Part shown: positions 7,353 to 15,892 of the stretch, one piece after another | Position numbering within the stretch: the stretch's first letter is position 1 | Layout of the letters: each line of letters starts with the position of its first letter | Assembly: GCF_019396385.1 (NCBI RefSeq) | Contig: NZ_JAHKRN010000065.1 | Coordinates: 1-41,469, forward strand | DNA length: 41,469 bases | Source: Nonomuraea harbinensis | GTDB taxonomy: Bacteria > Actinomycetota > Actinomycetes > Streptosporangiales > Streptosporangiaceae | Reading direction: 5' to 3' | Notes under the pieces: generated by a model | Database searches by the model: none | What the model saw: the letters and a program-made list of their open reading frames with translations, nothing else | Told to the model about the DNA's origin: nothing | Position numbers and translations under genes: made by a program

Positions 7353-8124
7353 CCCCGGACCGCACCGAGATCCGCACCCGGTCCGGCCGGAACAGGTCGC
7401 GGGCGTGCTCGACAGGCGTGCCGTCGCCGGCGTAGGCGGTGCGCTCGATCCGCATGAGCGGCGCGCCCGGCTCGATGCCGAGCTCCGCCGCCTCCGCCGG
7501 GCCCGCGACCACCGGGTCGAGGTGCTCCAGCGCGGTGCGCGGCGCCAGGTCGTAGCGCTCTGCCAGCAGCGCGTACAGCGATCGCGTCAGGTCCTCCTCC
7601 AGGAAGCCGGGCAGCGCGGGGAAGAACGAGCGCTCCAGCGCGACCGGCGAGCGGCCCGCCGAGCGCACCCGCGCCACCTCGTGCACCGGCTCACCCGCCG
7701 CGAGCTCCAGCGCGGCGGCCACCGGGGCCGGCGCGGGCACCGTGCGCGCCACCAGGACGCGCGCCTCGGCCCGCAGGTGAGCGCGGCGCATCTGCTCGGT
7801 GAACCCGGCCAGCCCCGTCAGGTCGCACTCGACGCGCGGCTCGGCCACGAACGCCCCGCCCGCCCGGCCGGGCACCCTGATCAGCACCCCGTCGGACTCC
7901 AGCCGCGCGAGGGCCTGCCGGAGCGTCATCCGGCTCACTCCGAGCCGCCCGGCCAGCTCCCGCTCCCCGGGCAGCCGGTCACCCGGCGCCAGCTCGCCCC
8001 GCTCTATCGAGTCGAGCAGCCACCGTTCGATCTGCACGTGCGCGGGCACGCCGGTGCCCCGCTCCAGCTCAGGCGGTGTCCCGACCACACCGCATATTGA
8101 CACGCTTCGGGGGCTGAGCGCCAA
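7309..8124 (-). CDS. GntR family regulator, HutC/DasR type with UTRA domain
   Basis: The N-terminal winged helix (about residues 25-95) has PAHVQIERWLLDSIERGELA and LPGERELAGRLGVSRMTLRQ, the GntR DNA-binding signature. The C-terminal domain has the UTRA pattern, with VARVRSAGRSPVALERSFFP, LYALLAERYDL and an ending RTAYAGDGTPVEHARDLFRPDR, as in HutC/DasR members that sense small effectors. The listed start is a TTG at 8124; GTG codons at 8103 and 8088 are also possible and would remove a short unconserved leader. The gene begins 13 bases after the nitronate-monooxygenase-like gene, so they are probably co-transcribed. It overlaps the FAD-GcvT gene by 44 bases tail to tail. The palindrome at 4934-4943 has the operator core of this subfamily and is its likely target. 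Confidence 0.87.
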   Translation of the reverse strand: MALSPRSVSICGVVGTPPELERGTGVPAHVQIERWLLDSIERGELAPGDRLPGERELAGRLGVSRMTLRQALARLESDGVLIRVPGRAGGAFVAEPRVECDLTGLAGFTEQMRRAHLRAEARVLVARTVPAPAPVAAALELAAGEPVHEVARVRSAGRSPVALERSFFPALPGFLEEDLTRSLYALLAERYDLAPRTALEHLDPVVAGPAEAAELGIEPGAPLMRIERTAYAGDGTPVEHARDLFRPDRVRISVRSGVSGPAPPPGPTAAP

Positions 8125-8137
8125 AGCGGGTGAAGCG

Positions 8138-9262
8138 TCACTCCGCCAGCCGGTTGAGCCGATCCAGCGCCTCGCCGAACTCGCTGATCATCTCGTACAC
8201 CACCTCGCGGGCCGGCTTGACCTGGTTGAGCTGCCCCACCACCTGGCCGACGAAGTAGCCGGCCAGCTCCAGCGCGCCCGGCTCGCCCCGCTCGGCCGCC
8301 GCCGTGATGCGGGCCATCGCGTGCTCGGCCACCAGCATCTGCAGCGGCATGCCCAGCGGGCCCGGGCTCTCCTGGCCGTGGTCCCACTCCTCGGTCCACG
8401 CGGTGGCGAGCTGGCGGGCCGGCTTGCCGGTACGCGAGCGGGACCGGACCGTGTCCAGCGACGAGGCCGCCAGGAACTTGCGCTTGACCGCCTGGGGCGT
8501 CTCCGCCTCCTCCGTGGTCAGCCAGACCGAGCCGCACCAGACGCCCTGCGCGCCGAGCGCCATCGCCGCCGCCATCTGGCGGCCCGAGGCGATGCCGCCG
8601 GCGGCCAGCACCGGCACCGGCGCGACCGCGTCCACCACCTGCGGCGTCAGCACCAGGGTGGAGATCTCGCCGGTGTGGCCGCCCGCCTCGGTGCCCTGCG
8701 CGACGATGACGTCAGCGCCCGCGGCCACCTGCCGGCGCGCGTGCTCCACGGTGCCGACCAGCGCCGCAACCGGCACTCCCGCCTCGCGCGCCCGCGCCAC
8801 CATCTCCGGCGGCGGCGGGCCCAGCGCGGAGGCGATCAGCCCGATCGGGTGCTTGAGCGCCACGTCGATCAGCCCGGTCGCGCCCGCCGCCGACACCCGC
8901 CGGGCGAACTCGTCGGCCGCCGCGCCCACCGGCTGCTGGCCGGGCCCGCCCACGCCGTACTTGGCCATCAGGTGCGTGACGAAGTCGCGGTGCCGCTCGG
9001 GGATCAGCTCGGCGACGCGCACGCCGCCGAGGGCGGCGGCGTCCACCTTGCCGGGGACGAGCACGTCCACGCCGTACGGCCTGCCGCCCACCTGCTCGTC
9101 GATCCAGGTGAGCTCCACGTCGAGCTGTTCGGGGGTGTACGCGATCGCGCCCAGCACACCGAACCCGCCCGCGTTCGTCACCGCCGCCACCACGTCACGG
9201 CAGTGGCTGAAGGCGAACAGCGGGAACTCGATGCCTAGACGCTCGCTGATGGCGGTCCGCAT
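8138..9262 (-). CDS. Nitronate monooxygenase family FMN enzyme
   Basis: This 374-residue TIM-barrel protein belongs to the nitronate monooxygenase / 2-nitropropane dioxygenase family, FMN enzymes that oxidise alkyl nitronates. Many members have other or unknown flavin roles. The start has VTNAGGFGVLGAIAYTPEQL (about 28-47), and the middle has ADVIVAQGTEAGGHTGEIST, the family's phosphate-binding and catalytic-His region. VLAAGGIASGRQMAAAMALG and WCGSVWLTTEEAETP follow. The C-terminal helix carries FVGQVVGQLNQVKPAREVV. The ATG at 9262 lies six bases after a TAGCGT box, suggesting a leaderless message. The GntR gene follows after 13 bases. A link with the N-methyl amine enzyme is positional only. 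Confidence 0.87.
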   Translation of the reverse strand: MRTAISERLGIEFPLFAFSHCRDVVAAVTNAGGFGVLGAIAYTPEQLDVELTWIDEQVGGRPYGVDVLVPGKVDAAALGGVRVAELIPERHRDFVTHLMAKYGVGGPGQQPVGAAADEFARRVSAAGATGLIDVALKHPIGLIASALGPPPPEMVARAREAGVPVAALVGTVEHARRQVAAGADVIVAQGTEAGGHTGEISTLVLTPQVVDAVAPVPVLAAGGIASGRQMAAAMALGAQGVWCGSVWLTTEEAETPQAVKRKFLAASSLDTVRSRSRTGKPARQLATAWTEEWDHGQESPGPLGMPLQMLVAEHAMARITAAAERGEPGALELAGYFVGQVVGQLNQVKPAREVVYEMISEFGEALDRLNRLAE

Positions 9263-9268
9263 GCACCG

Positions 9269-9298
9269 ACGCTAACCGCCAGAAGCATGTTCGGTCCA
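9269..9298 (-). promoter_or_regulatory. Candidate leaderless promoter of the nitronate-monooxygenase/GntR operon
   Basis: On the minus strand TGGACC (9298-9293) and TAGCGT (9274-9269) are 18 bases apart, and six bases separate the -10 from the ATG at 9262. Geometry and sequence resemble the two promoters at 4910-4967. The plus strand at 9293 reads GGTCCAGATG, matching GGTCTAGACC at seven of ten positions, so it could be a weak site for the same regulator. Confidence 0.45.
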
Positions 9299-9303
9299 GA
9301 TGG

Positions 9304-9951
9304 TCAGGAAGCGGCCAACGGCGAGACGCCCGGCGCGTGCCAGCCTAAGTCCGCGTCGTACGCCCGCACGAGCTTGGCCGGCACCCCCGCCACCACGCTG
9401 TGGTCGGGGAACTCGCCGCGCACCACCGCGCCGCCCGCCACCACGCACTGCCGCCCCAGCCGGGTGCCGGGCAGCACGATCGCGCCCGCGCCCAGCCACG
9501 AGCCCGACCCGATCGAGACCGGGTTGTTGCGCGGCCACTGCCGGCCGATCGGCACGTCGGGGTCGTCGTAGACGTGGTTCTGGTCGGTGATGTAGACGTA
9601 CGGGCCGGTGAAGACGTCGTCACCGATGTCGATCGACTGGTGCGCGACCACGTGCGTGCCGCGGCCGATCGAGCAGCTCTCGCCGATCCGCAGGATCGAG
9701 TCCGGGCCCAGGTCGGCGCCCGGCCACATGCCGCACGACAGCGACACGCGCTCGCCGATCAGCGTGTGGTCGCCGATCTCGATCCATTCCTCGCCGAAGA
9801 TCGCCCCCGGGGGGAAGGCGATCTTCGCTCCCTCGCCCAGATGGCGGAACCGGTAGCCGGCGGGAGTGCGCGGGGTGATCGCGCCGGCCTCCCGGACCGC
9901 CGCGTAGGCACGGTGGATCAGCGTGCCGATCGCCCGCCGTACAAGTGACAT
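9304..9951 (-). CDS. Hexapeptide-repeat (left-handed beta-helix) acyltransferase
   Basis: The 215-residue protein has a short N-terminal helix (MSLVRRAIGTLIHRAY) and then the repeated [LIV]-G-x4 pattern of left-handed beta-helix acetyltransferases, from about residue 45 to 200 (for example IEIGDHTLIGERV, LRIGESCSIGRGTHVV, VSIGSGSWLGAGAIVLPGTR). The extended loop YVYITDQNHVYDDPDVPIG carries the family's catalytic-type histidine. The C-terminus has VVAGVPAKLVRAYD. Relatives O-acetylate sugars or other small acceptors. I start at the ATG at 9951, where the family's opening helix begins; an upstream start at 9990 would add 13 residues. The ORF converges on nothing and diverges from pyrG across about 100 bases. 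Confidence 0.85.
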   Translation of the reverse strand: MSLVRRAIGTLIHRAYAAVREAGAITPRTPAGYRFRHLGEGAKIAFPPGAIFGEEWIEIGDHTLIGERVSLSCGMWPGADLGPDSILRIGESCSIGRGTHVVAHQSIDIGDDVFTGPYVYITDQNHVYDDPDVPIGRQWPRNNPVSIGSGSWLGAGAIVLPGTRLGRQCVVAGGAVVRGEFPDHSVVAGVPAKLVRAYDADLGWHAPGVSPLAAS

Positions 9952-10019
9952 AAAGACCAAAGTTACCGCTTGGTCATACCGTTCGGGCATGTGAGGGGCG
10001 TTGTTTGATATCCTGAGAG

Positions 10020-10050
10020 CCCGTGGACACTAGCCACACCTAGCCACGGG
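10020..10050 (+). promoter_or_regulatory. Hairpin in the pyrG leader overlapping the ribosome-binding site
   Basis: CCCGTGG (10020-10026) can pair with CCACGGG (10044-10050). The right arm runs into the GGGAG that probably serves as ribosome-binding site for the TTG at 10058. It could therefore control access to the pyrG start. pyrG is known to be CTP-regulated in other bacteria by different leader mechanisms; the role here is inference. Confidence 0.35.
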
Positions 10051-10057
10051 AGCCTCC

Positions 10058-11719
<1,662 letters not shown>

Positions 11720-11763
11720 AGATCGGCTCGGGTGACCGGCGAGGGGCGGAAGCGGGTGCGGAC

Positions 11764-12372
11764 ATGATCCAAGACACGCCCGAGTCCTGGGACGTCGTCG
11801 AGACCAGGAAGCGGTTCGAGGGCTACGTGATCGACGTGGTCACCGACACCGTGCGGATGCCGCGCGACGAGACCGCCGACCGCGACTACGTCCGCCACCC
11901 CGGCTCGGTCGGGGTGCTCGCGCTCGACGACGACCGGCGGGTGCTGCTCATCAGGCAGTACCGCCACCCCGCCCGGCGGCTGCTGTGGGAGCTGCCCGCC
12001 GGGATCCGCGACGTGGAGGGCGAGCCGCTGGTCGAGGGCGCCGCCCGCGAGCTGGCCGAGGAGGCCGGCTACCGCGCCGCCACCTGGCACACCCTCGTCG
12101 ACATCCTCACCTCGCCCGGCTGCTCCGACGAGCGCATCCGCGTCTTCCTGGCCCGCGGCCTGGAGAAGATCCCCGACGAGGAGAACCACTTCGAGCACCG
12201 CCACGAGGAGATCGGCATGCCGGTCGAATGGGTGCCGCTCGACGACGCCGTGCGCCGCGTGCTCGCGGGGATGATCCACAATTCTGCGGCCGTGGCCGGT
12301 ATTCTCGCCGCATATGCGGCCGCGGCCGACGGATTCGCCGGCCTGCGCCCGGCGGACGCTCCGGAGGCATGA
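11764..12372 (+). CDS. Nudix hydrolase, ADP-ribose pyrophosphatase type
   Basis: The 202-residue protein has a beta-strand N-terminus (WDVVETRKRFEGYVIDVVTD) and a complete Nudix box within GIRDVEGEPLVEGAARELAEEAGY (about residues 80-103, pattern Gx5Ex7REUxEExGU). PGSVGVLALDDDRRVLLIRQYRHP precedes it and LTSPGCSDERIRVFLA follows, as in ADP-ribose pyrophosphatases that split ADP-ribose to AMP and ribose-5-phosphate. I start at the ATG at 11764, where homologues start. A GTG at 11716 overlapping the pyrG stop has a better ribosome-binding site (AAGGTGG) and would add 16 unconserved residues, so the start is not settled. Its stop overlaps the xerD start in an ATGA. Confidence 0.88.
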   Translation: MIQDTPESWDVVETRKRFEGYVIDVVTDTVRMPRDETADRDYVRHPGSVGVLALDDDRRVLLIRQYRHPARRLLWELPAGIRDVEGEPLVEGAARELAEEAGYRAATWHTLVDILTSPGCSDERIRVFLARGLEKIPDEENHFEHRHEEIGMPVEWVPLDDAVRRVLAGMIHNSAAVAGILAAYAAAADGFAGLRPADAPEA

Positions 12373-13295
12373 AGGAAAGGACCATTCCCGTGGAGGCGGT
12401 GCTGTCCAGCTACCTCGCCCACCTCGCGGTGGAGCGCGGCCTGGCCGCCAACACGCTCGCCTCCTACCGGCGCGACCTGCGCCGTTACGCCGAGCACCTG
12501 CGCTCACGCGGCCGGGCCGAGCTCGACCAGGTGGCGGAGTCCGACGTACGCGCCTTCCTCGCCGCGCTGCGCGAGGGCGACGGTGAGCACCCGGCGCTCG
12601 TGGCCAGCTCGGCCGCACGCGCCGTGTCCGCCGTGCGCGGCCTGCACCGCTTCGCGCTGCGCGAGGGCGTCACCGTGCACGACCCCGCCCACCAGGTGCG
12701 CCCGCCACGCCAGCTCCGCAGGCTTCCCAAGGCCGTCTCCGTCGACCAGGTCGAGCGGCTCATCGCCGCCTCGGGCCCCGACGGCGCGCCACTCACCCTG
12801 CGCAACCGCGCCCTGCTGGAGGTCCTCTACGGCACCGGCGCCCGCATCTCCGAGGCCGTCGGCCTGGCCGTCGACGACCTGGAGGACGACCAGGTGCGGC
12901 TCTGCGGCAAGGGTGGCCGCACCCGCGTGGTCCCGCTCGGCCGCTACGCCCGCGCCGCGCTCGACGCCTACCTCGTACGGGCCAGGCCCGGTCTGCTGGC
13001 CCACGGCCGCGGCACTCCCGCCGTGTTCCTCAACGCCCGGGGCGGGCGGCTCACCCGCCAGGGCGCGTGGGAGGTCCTGCAGGCCGCCGCCGAACGGGCC
13101 GGACTGGCCGGGATATCTCCCCATGTTCTCCGCCATTCGTTCGCAACACACCTCCTCGACGGCGGCGCCGACGTTAGGGTGGTGCAGGAGTTGCTCGGCC
13201 ACGCCTCCGTGACGACCACCCAGGTCTACACGCTGGTCACAGTCGACAAACTCAGAGAGGTGTACGCGGCGGCGCATCCCCGCGCCCGTCAGTGA
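12369..13295 (+). CDS. xerD: Site-specific tyrosine recombinase XerD
   Basis: The 308-residue protein has the N-terminal SAM-like core-binding domain (about 1-110) and the catalytic domain with the full tyrosine-recombinase set: Arg159 in GTGARISEAVGL, Lys181 in KGGRTRVVPLG, His252 and Arg255 in HVLRHSFATHLLDGG, His278 in LLGHASVTTTQ and the nucleophile Tyr287. With XerC it resolves chromosome dimers at dif. The ATG at 12369 has GGAGG-type spacing and overlaps the Nudix stop (ATGA), indicating coupled translation. Its place before parA-scpA-scpB is conserved in actinobacteria and argues for the housekeeping enzyme rather than a phage integrase. Confidence 0.95.
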   Translation: MKERTIPVEAVLSSYLAHLAVERGLAANTLASYRRDLRRYAEHLRSRGRAELDQVAESDVRAFLAALREGDGEHPALVASSAARAVSAVRGLHRFALREGVTVHDPAHQVRPPRQLRRLPKAVSVDQVERLIAASGPDGAPLTLRNRALLEVLYGTGARISEAVGLAVDDLEDDQVRLCGKGGRTRVVPLGRYARAALDAYLVRARPGLLAHGRGTPAVFLNARGGRLTRQGAWEVLQAAAERAGLAGISPHVLRHSFATHLLDGGADVRVVQELLGHASVTTTQVYTLVTVDKLREVYAAAHPRARQ

Positions 13296-13315
13296 TCTAT
13301 AGTCTTTTGGGTCGT

Positions 13316-13335
13316 GCGGCACTCCGGCGTGCCGC
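13316..13335 (+). terminator. Hairpin between xerD and parA
   Basis: GCGGCAC and GTGCCGC form a seven-base-pair stem around a six-base loop, with no clear T run after it. It may act as a weak terminator or mRNA-processing site between xerD and parA, which are separated by 116 bases, unlike the other overlapping junctions here. Confidence 0.35.
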
Positions 13336-13411
13336 CTTGCCGCGTTAAGTGGTGACGCCATAGTGTCCGTCCGGACGGTCCGGTTCGGGATCGTCAGGGA
13401 GGTTCGAGCTG

Positions 13412-14353
13412 GTGACTGTGAAGACCAACGGTTCGACCCCGGGGACCCCCGACAACCCCTGGGGTGACACCAAGACCAACGCGCCTTCCAAGGGCGTCAA
13501 CCTGGGCCCCACGCAGCGGCCCCGCCCGGTGTTCCCGGAGCCGGTGCCGCGCGACGTCCACGGCCCGGCCCGCGTGGTCGCCATGGTCAACCAGAAGGGC
13601 GGGGTCGGCAAGACCACCACCACCATCAACCTCGGCGCCGCCCTCGTCGAATGCGGTCTCAAAGTGCTGCTCGTCGACTTCGACCCGCAGGGCGCGCTCT
13701 CCGTCGGCCTCGGCATCAACCCGCTGCAGCTCGACCTCACGGTCTACAACCTGCTGATGGAGCGCAACGTCAGCGCCGAGGACGTGCTGCTGGAGACCGG
13801 CGTCGAGGGCCTCGACCTGCTGCCCAGCAACATCGACCTGTCCGCCGCCGAGGTCCAGCTCGTCACCGAGGTGGCCCGCGAGCAGGTGCTCGGCCGCGTC
13901 ATCAAGCCGCTGCTGCCGCACTACGACGTCTGCCTCATCGACTGCCAGCCGTCGCTGGGCCTGCTCACCATCAACGCCCTCACCTGCGCGCACGGCGTCA
14001 TGGTGCCGCTGGAGTGCGAGTTCTTCGCGCTGCGCGGCGTCGCCCTGCTCATGGACACCATCACCAAGGTGCAGGAGCGGCTCAACGAGGACCTCGAGAT
14101 CGAGGGCCTGCTCGCCACCATGTACGACGCGCGCACGCTCCACGGCCGCGAGGTGCTCGCCCGCGTCGTGGAGGCTTTCGGCGACAAGGTCTTCCACACC
14201 GTGATCAACCGTACGGTGCGCTTCCCCGACGCCACGGTGGCCGGCGAGCCGATCACTACCTTCGACCCGTCCTCGCTCGGCGCCAACGCCTACCGCGAGC
14301 TGGCCCGGGAAGTGCTCTCGCGCTGGCCGCAGCCTGCCACAATGGCGAGGTGA
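13412..14353 (+). CDS. ParA/Soj-family ATPase linked to scpAB
   Basis: The 313-residue protein has a Pro/Asn/Thr-rich N-terminal extension (about 1-50) and then a deviant Walker A, NQKGGVGKTTTTINLG (60-75), with KGGVGKT at 62-68. VLLVDFDPQGALSVGLG follows, then YDVCLIDCQPSLGLLTINAL (Walker B region). These features define ParA/MinD ATPases that position DNA or protein cargo. The start is a GTG at 13412 with GGGAGG about ten bases upstream. The stop overlaps the scpA GTG by four bases. Actinobacteria usually have a separate parAB at the origin, and no parB is present here, so this paralogue probably works with the adjacent ScpAB condensin partners; that is inference from context. Confidence 0.93.
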   Translation: MTVKTNGSTPGTPDNPWGDTKTNAPSKGVNLGPTQRPRPVFPEPVPRDVHGPARVVAMVNQKGGVGKTTTTINLGAALVECGLKVLLVDFDPQGALSVGLGINPLQLDLTVYNLLMERNVSAEDVLLETGVEGLDLLPSNIDLSAAEVQLVTEVAREQVLGRVIKPLLPHYDVCLIDCQPSLGLLTINALTCAHGVMVPLECEFFALRGVALLMDTITKVQERLNEDLEIEGLLATMYDARTLHGREVLARVVEAFGDKVFHTVINRTVRFPDATVAGEPITTFDPSSLGANAYRELAREVLSRWPQPATMAR

Positions 14354-15168
14354 CAGAGCAGCAGGCCGAGCCCCAGGGCTTCCAGGTCCACCTGGACGTC
14401 TTCGAAGGGCCCTTCGACCTGCTGCTCGGGTTGATCTCCAAGCACAAGCTCGACATCACCGAGGTCTCCCTCTCGCAGGTGACCGACGAGTTCATCTCCT
14501 ACATCCGCTCCCGCGGCCCCGAGTGGGACCTCGACCAGACCAGCCACTTCCTGCTGGTCGCGGCCACCCTGCTCGACCTCAAGGCGGCCCGGCTGCTGCC
14601 GTCGGGCGAGGTCGAGGACGAGGAGGACCTCGCCCTGCTGGAGGCCCGCGACCTGCTGTTCGCCCGCCTCCTGCAGTACAAGGCCTACAAGGAGGTCGCC
14701 AAGATCTTCGCCGGGCGGATGGCCGACGAGGCGCTCCGCTTCCCGCGCAGCGTCCCCATGGAGCCGCAGTTCGCCGGCCTGCTGCCGGAGCTGGTGCTCG
14801 GCATCGGCCCCGAGGAGCTGGCCCGCATCGCCGCCCGCGCCTTCACCCCCAAGCTCCCGCCGACCGTCGGCGTCGGCCACATCTACCAACCGCTCGCCAA
14901 TGTGCGCGAGCAGGCCGCTATCCTTGTGGAGCGCCTGCGCCGCATGCGCAGAGCCACTTTCAGGGCCCTGGTCGCCGACTGCGAGGGCACCTACGAGGTC
15001 ATCGCCCGCTTCCTGGCCGTCCTGGAGCTGTTCCGGGAGTCCGCGGTCAGCTTCGAGCAGGTCGAGCCACTCGGCGACCTGCACGTCACGTGGACGGGCA
15101 CCGACGACGGCGACGTCTCGGTGGGAGACGACTACGAGGAGAGCCCGGAGAAACCCGCAGATGGCTGA
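14350..15168 (+). CDS. scpA: Segregation and condensation protein A
   Basis: This 272-residue kleisin links the heads of SMC and binds ScpB in the SMC-ScpAB condensin. The N-terminus FQVHLDVFEGPFDLLLGLIS (about 10-29) and KLDITEVSLSQVTDEFISYI are diagnostic, as is TSHFLLVAATLLDLKAARLLP (about 66-86). The C-terminal winged helix has TFRALVADCEGTYEVIARFL. The tail is acidic. The GTG at 14350 overlaps the parA stop (GTGA) and was preferred to the upstream in-frame ATG codons, which lie inside parA. The stop overlaps the scpB start by eight bases, consistent with fixed stoichiometry of the partners. Confidence 0.96.
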   Translation: MTEQQAEPQGFQVHLDVFEGPFDLLLGLISKHKLDITEVSLSQVTDEFISYIRSRGPEWDLDQTSHFLLVAATLLDLKAARLLPSGEVEDEEDLALLEARDLLFARLLQYKAYKEVAKIFAGRMADEALRFPRSVPMEPQFAGLLPELVLGIGPEELARIAARAFTPKLPPTVGVGHIYQPLANVREQAAILVERLRRMRRATFRALVADCEGTYEVIARFLAVLELFRESAVSFEQVEPLGDLHVTWTGTDDGDVSVGDDYEESPEKPADG

Positions 15169-15892
15169 CGACTCCCGCCCGCGCAAGGACCTGCCCGCCT
15201 GGATGACCCTCCCCGGCTCCCTGATCCCGTCCTCTCCCGAGGACCTCCAGGACGCCGCGGAGGCCCCCGAACGTGTCGATCCGCAGGAAGAGCCTGAGGA
15301 CGCCCGTTTCGAGGAGCCCGTCACCGAGAAACCTCCGCACGAGGCGCCGGGTCCCGAGCTCAAGCCGGCGCTGGAGGCCATCCTCATGGTCGTCGACGAG
15401 CCCGTACGGGAAGTCACCCTGGCCCAGGTGCTGGAGCGGCCCACCCACGAGGTGGCGGCGGCGCTGCGTGAGCTCTCAGCGGAATACGAAGCCTCCGCGC
15501 GGGGTTTCGATCTGAGGCAGGTCGCGGGAGGGTGGCGATACTATTCGCGCCCCGCGTACGCGCCGCTCGTGGAGCGGTTCGTCCGTGACGGCCAGCAGGC
15601 GAGGCTGACCCAGGCCGCGCTTGAGACGCTCGCGGTCGTGGCCTACCGGCAGCCGGTGAGCCGGGCGCGGGTGGCCGCGGTGCGCGGCGTCAGCAGCGAC
15701 GGCGTCATGCGGACGCTGGTCGCGAGGGGGCTGGTCGAGGAGGCCGGCACCGACCCGGAGAGCCAAGCCGTGCTCTACCGGACAAGCTCATACTTCCTTG
15801 AGCGTCTGGGACTGAACGACGTCAGTGAGCTTCCCGAGCTCGCGCCGTTCCTCCCCGACGACGTGGAGAACATCGAGGAGACGACGAAGTGA
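15161..15892 (+). CDS. scpB: Segregation and condensation protein B
   Basis: This 243-residue protein is the winged-helix partner of ScpA. After an acidic, Pro/Glu-rich N-terminal extension of about 65 residues, the conserved part begins LKPALEAILMVVDEPV (about 67-82) and includes FDLRQVAGGWRYYSRP, then LTQAALETLAVVAYRQPVSR and VRGVSSDGVMRTLVARGLVE. It ends with YFLERLGLNDVSELPEL. The ATG at 15161 overlaps the end of scpA. The stop overlaps the GTG of the rluB gene in a GTGA. The extension is longer than in Bacillus ScpB but such extensions are common in actinobacteria. Confidence 0.96.
   Translation: MADDSRPRKDLPAWMTLPGSLIPSSPEDLQDAAEAPERVDPQEEPEDARFEEPVTEKPPHEAPGPELKPALEAILMVVDEPVREVTLAQVLERPTHEVAAALRELSAEYEASARGFDLRQVAGGWRYYSRPAYAPLVERFVRDGQQARLTQAALETLAVVAYRQPVSRARVAAVRGVSSDGVMRTLVARGLVEEAGTDPESQAVLYRTSSYFLERLGLNDVSELPELAPFLPDDVENIEETTK

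Noticed and set aside
12369..13295. Phage or integrative-element integrase
   Set aside because: The recombinase sits in the conserved pyrG-scp block with coupled translation, has XerD features, and no attachment repeats or phage genes are present.
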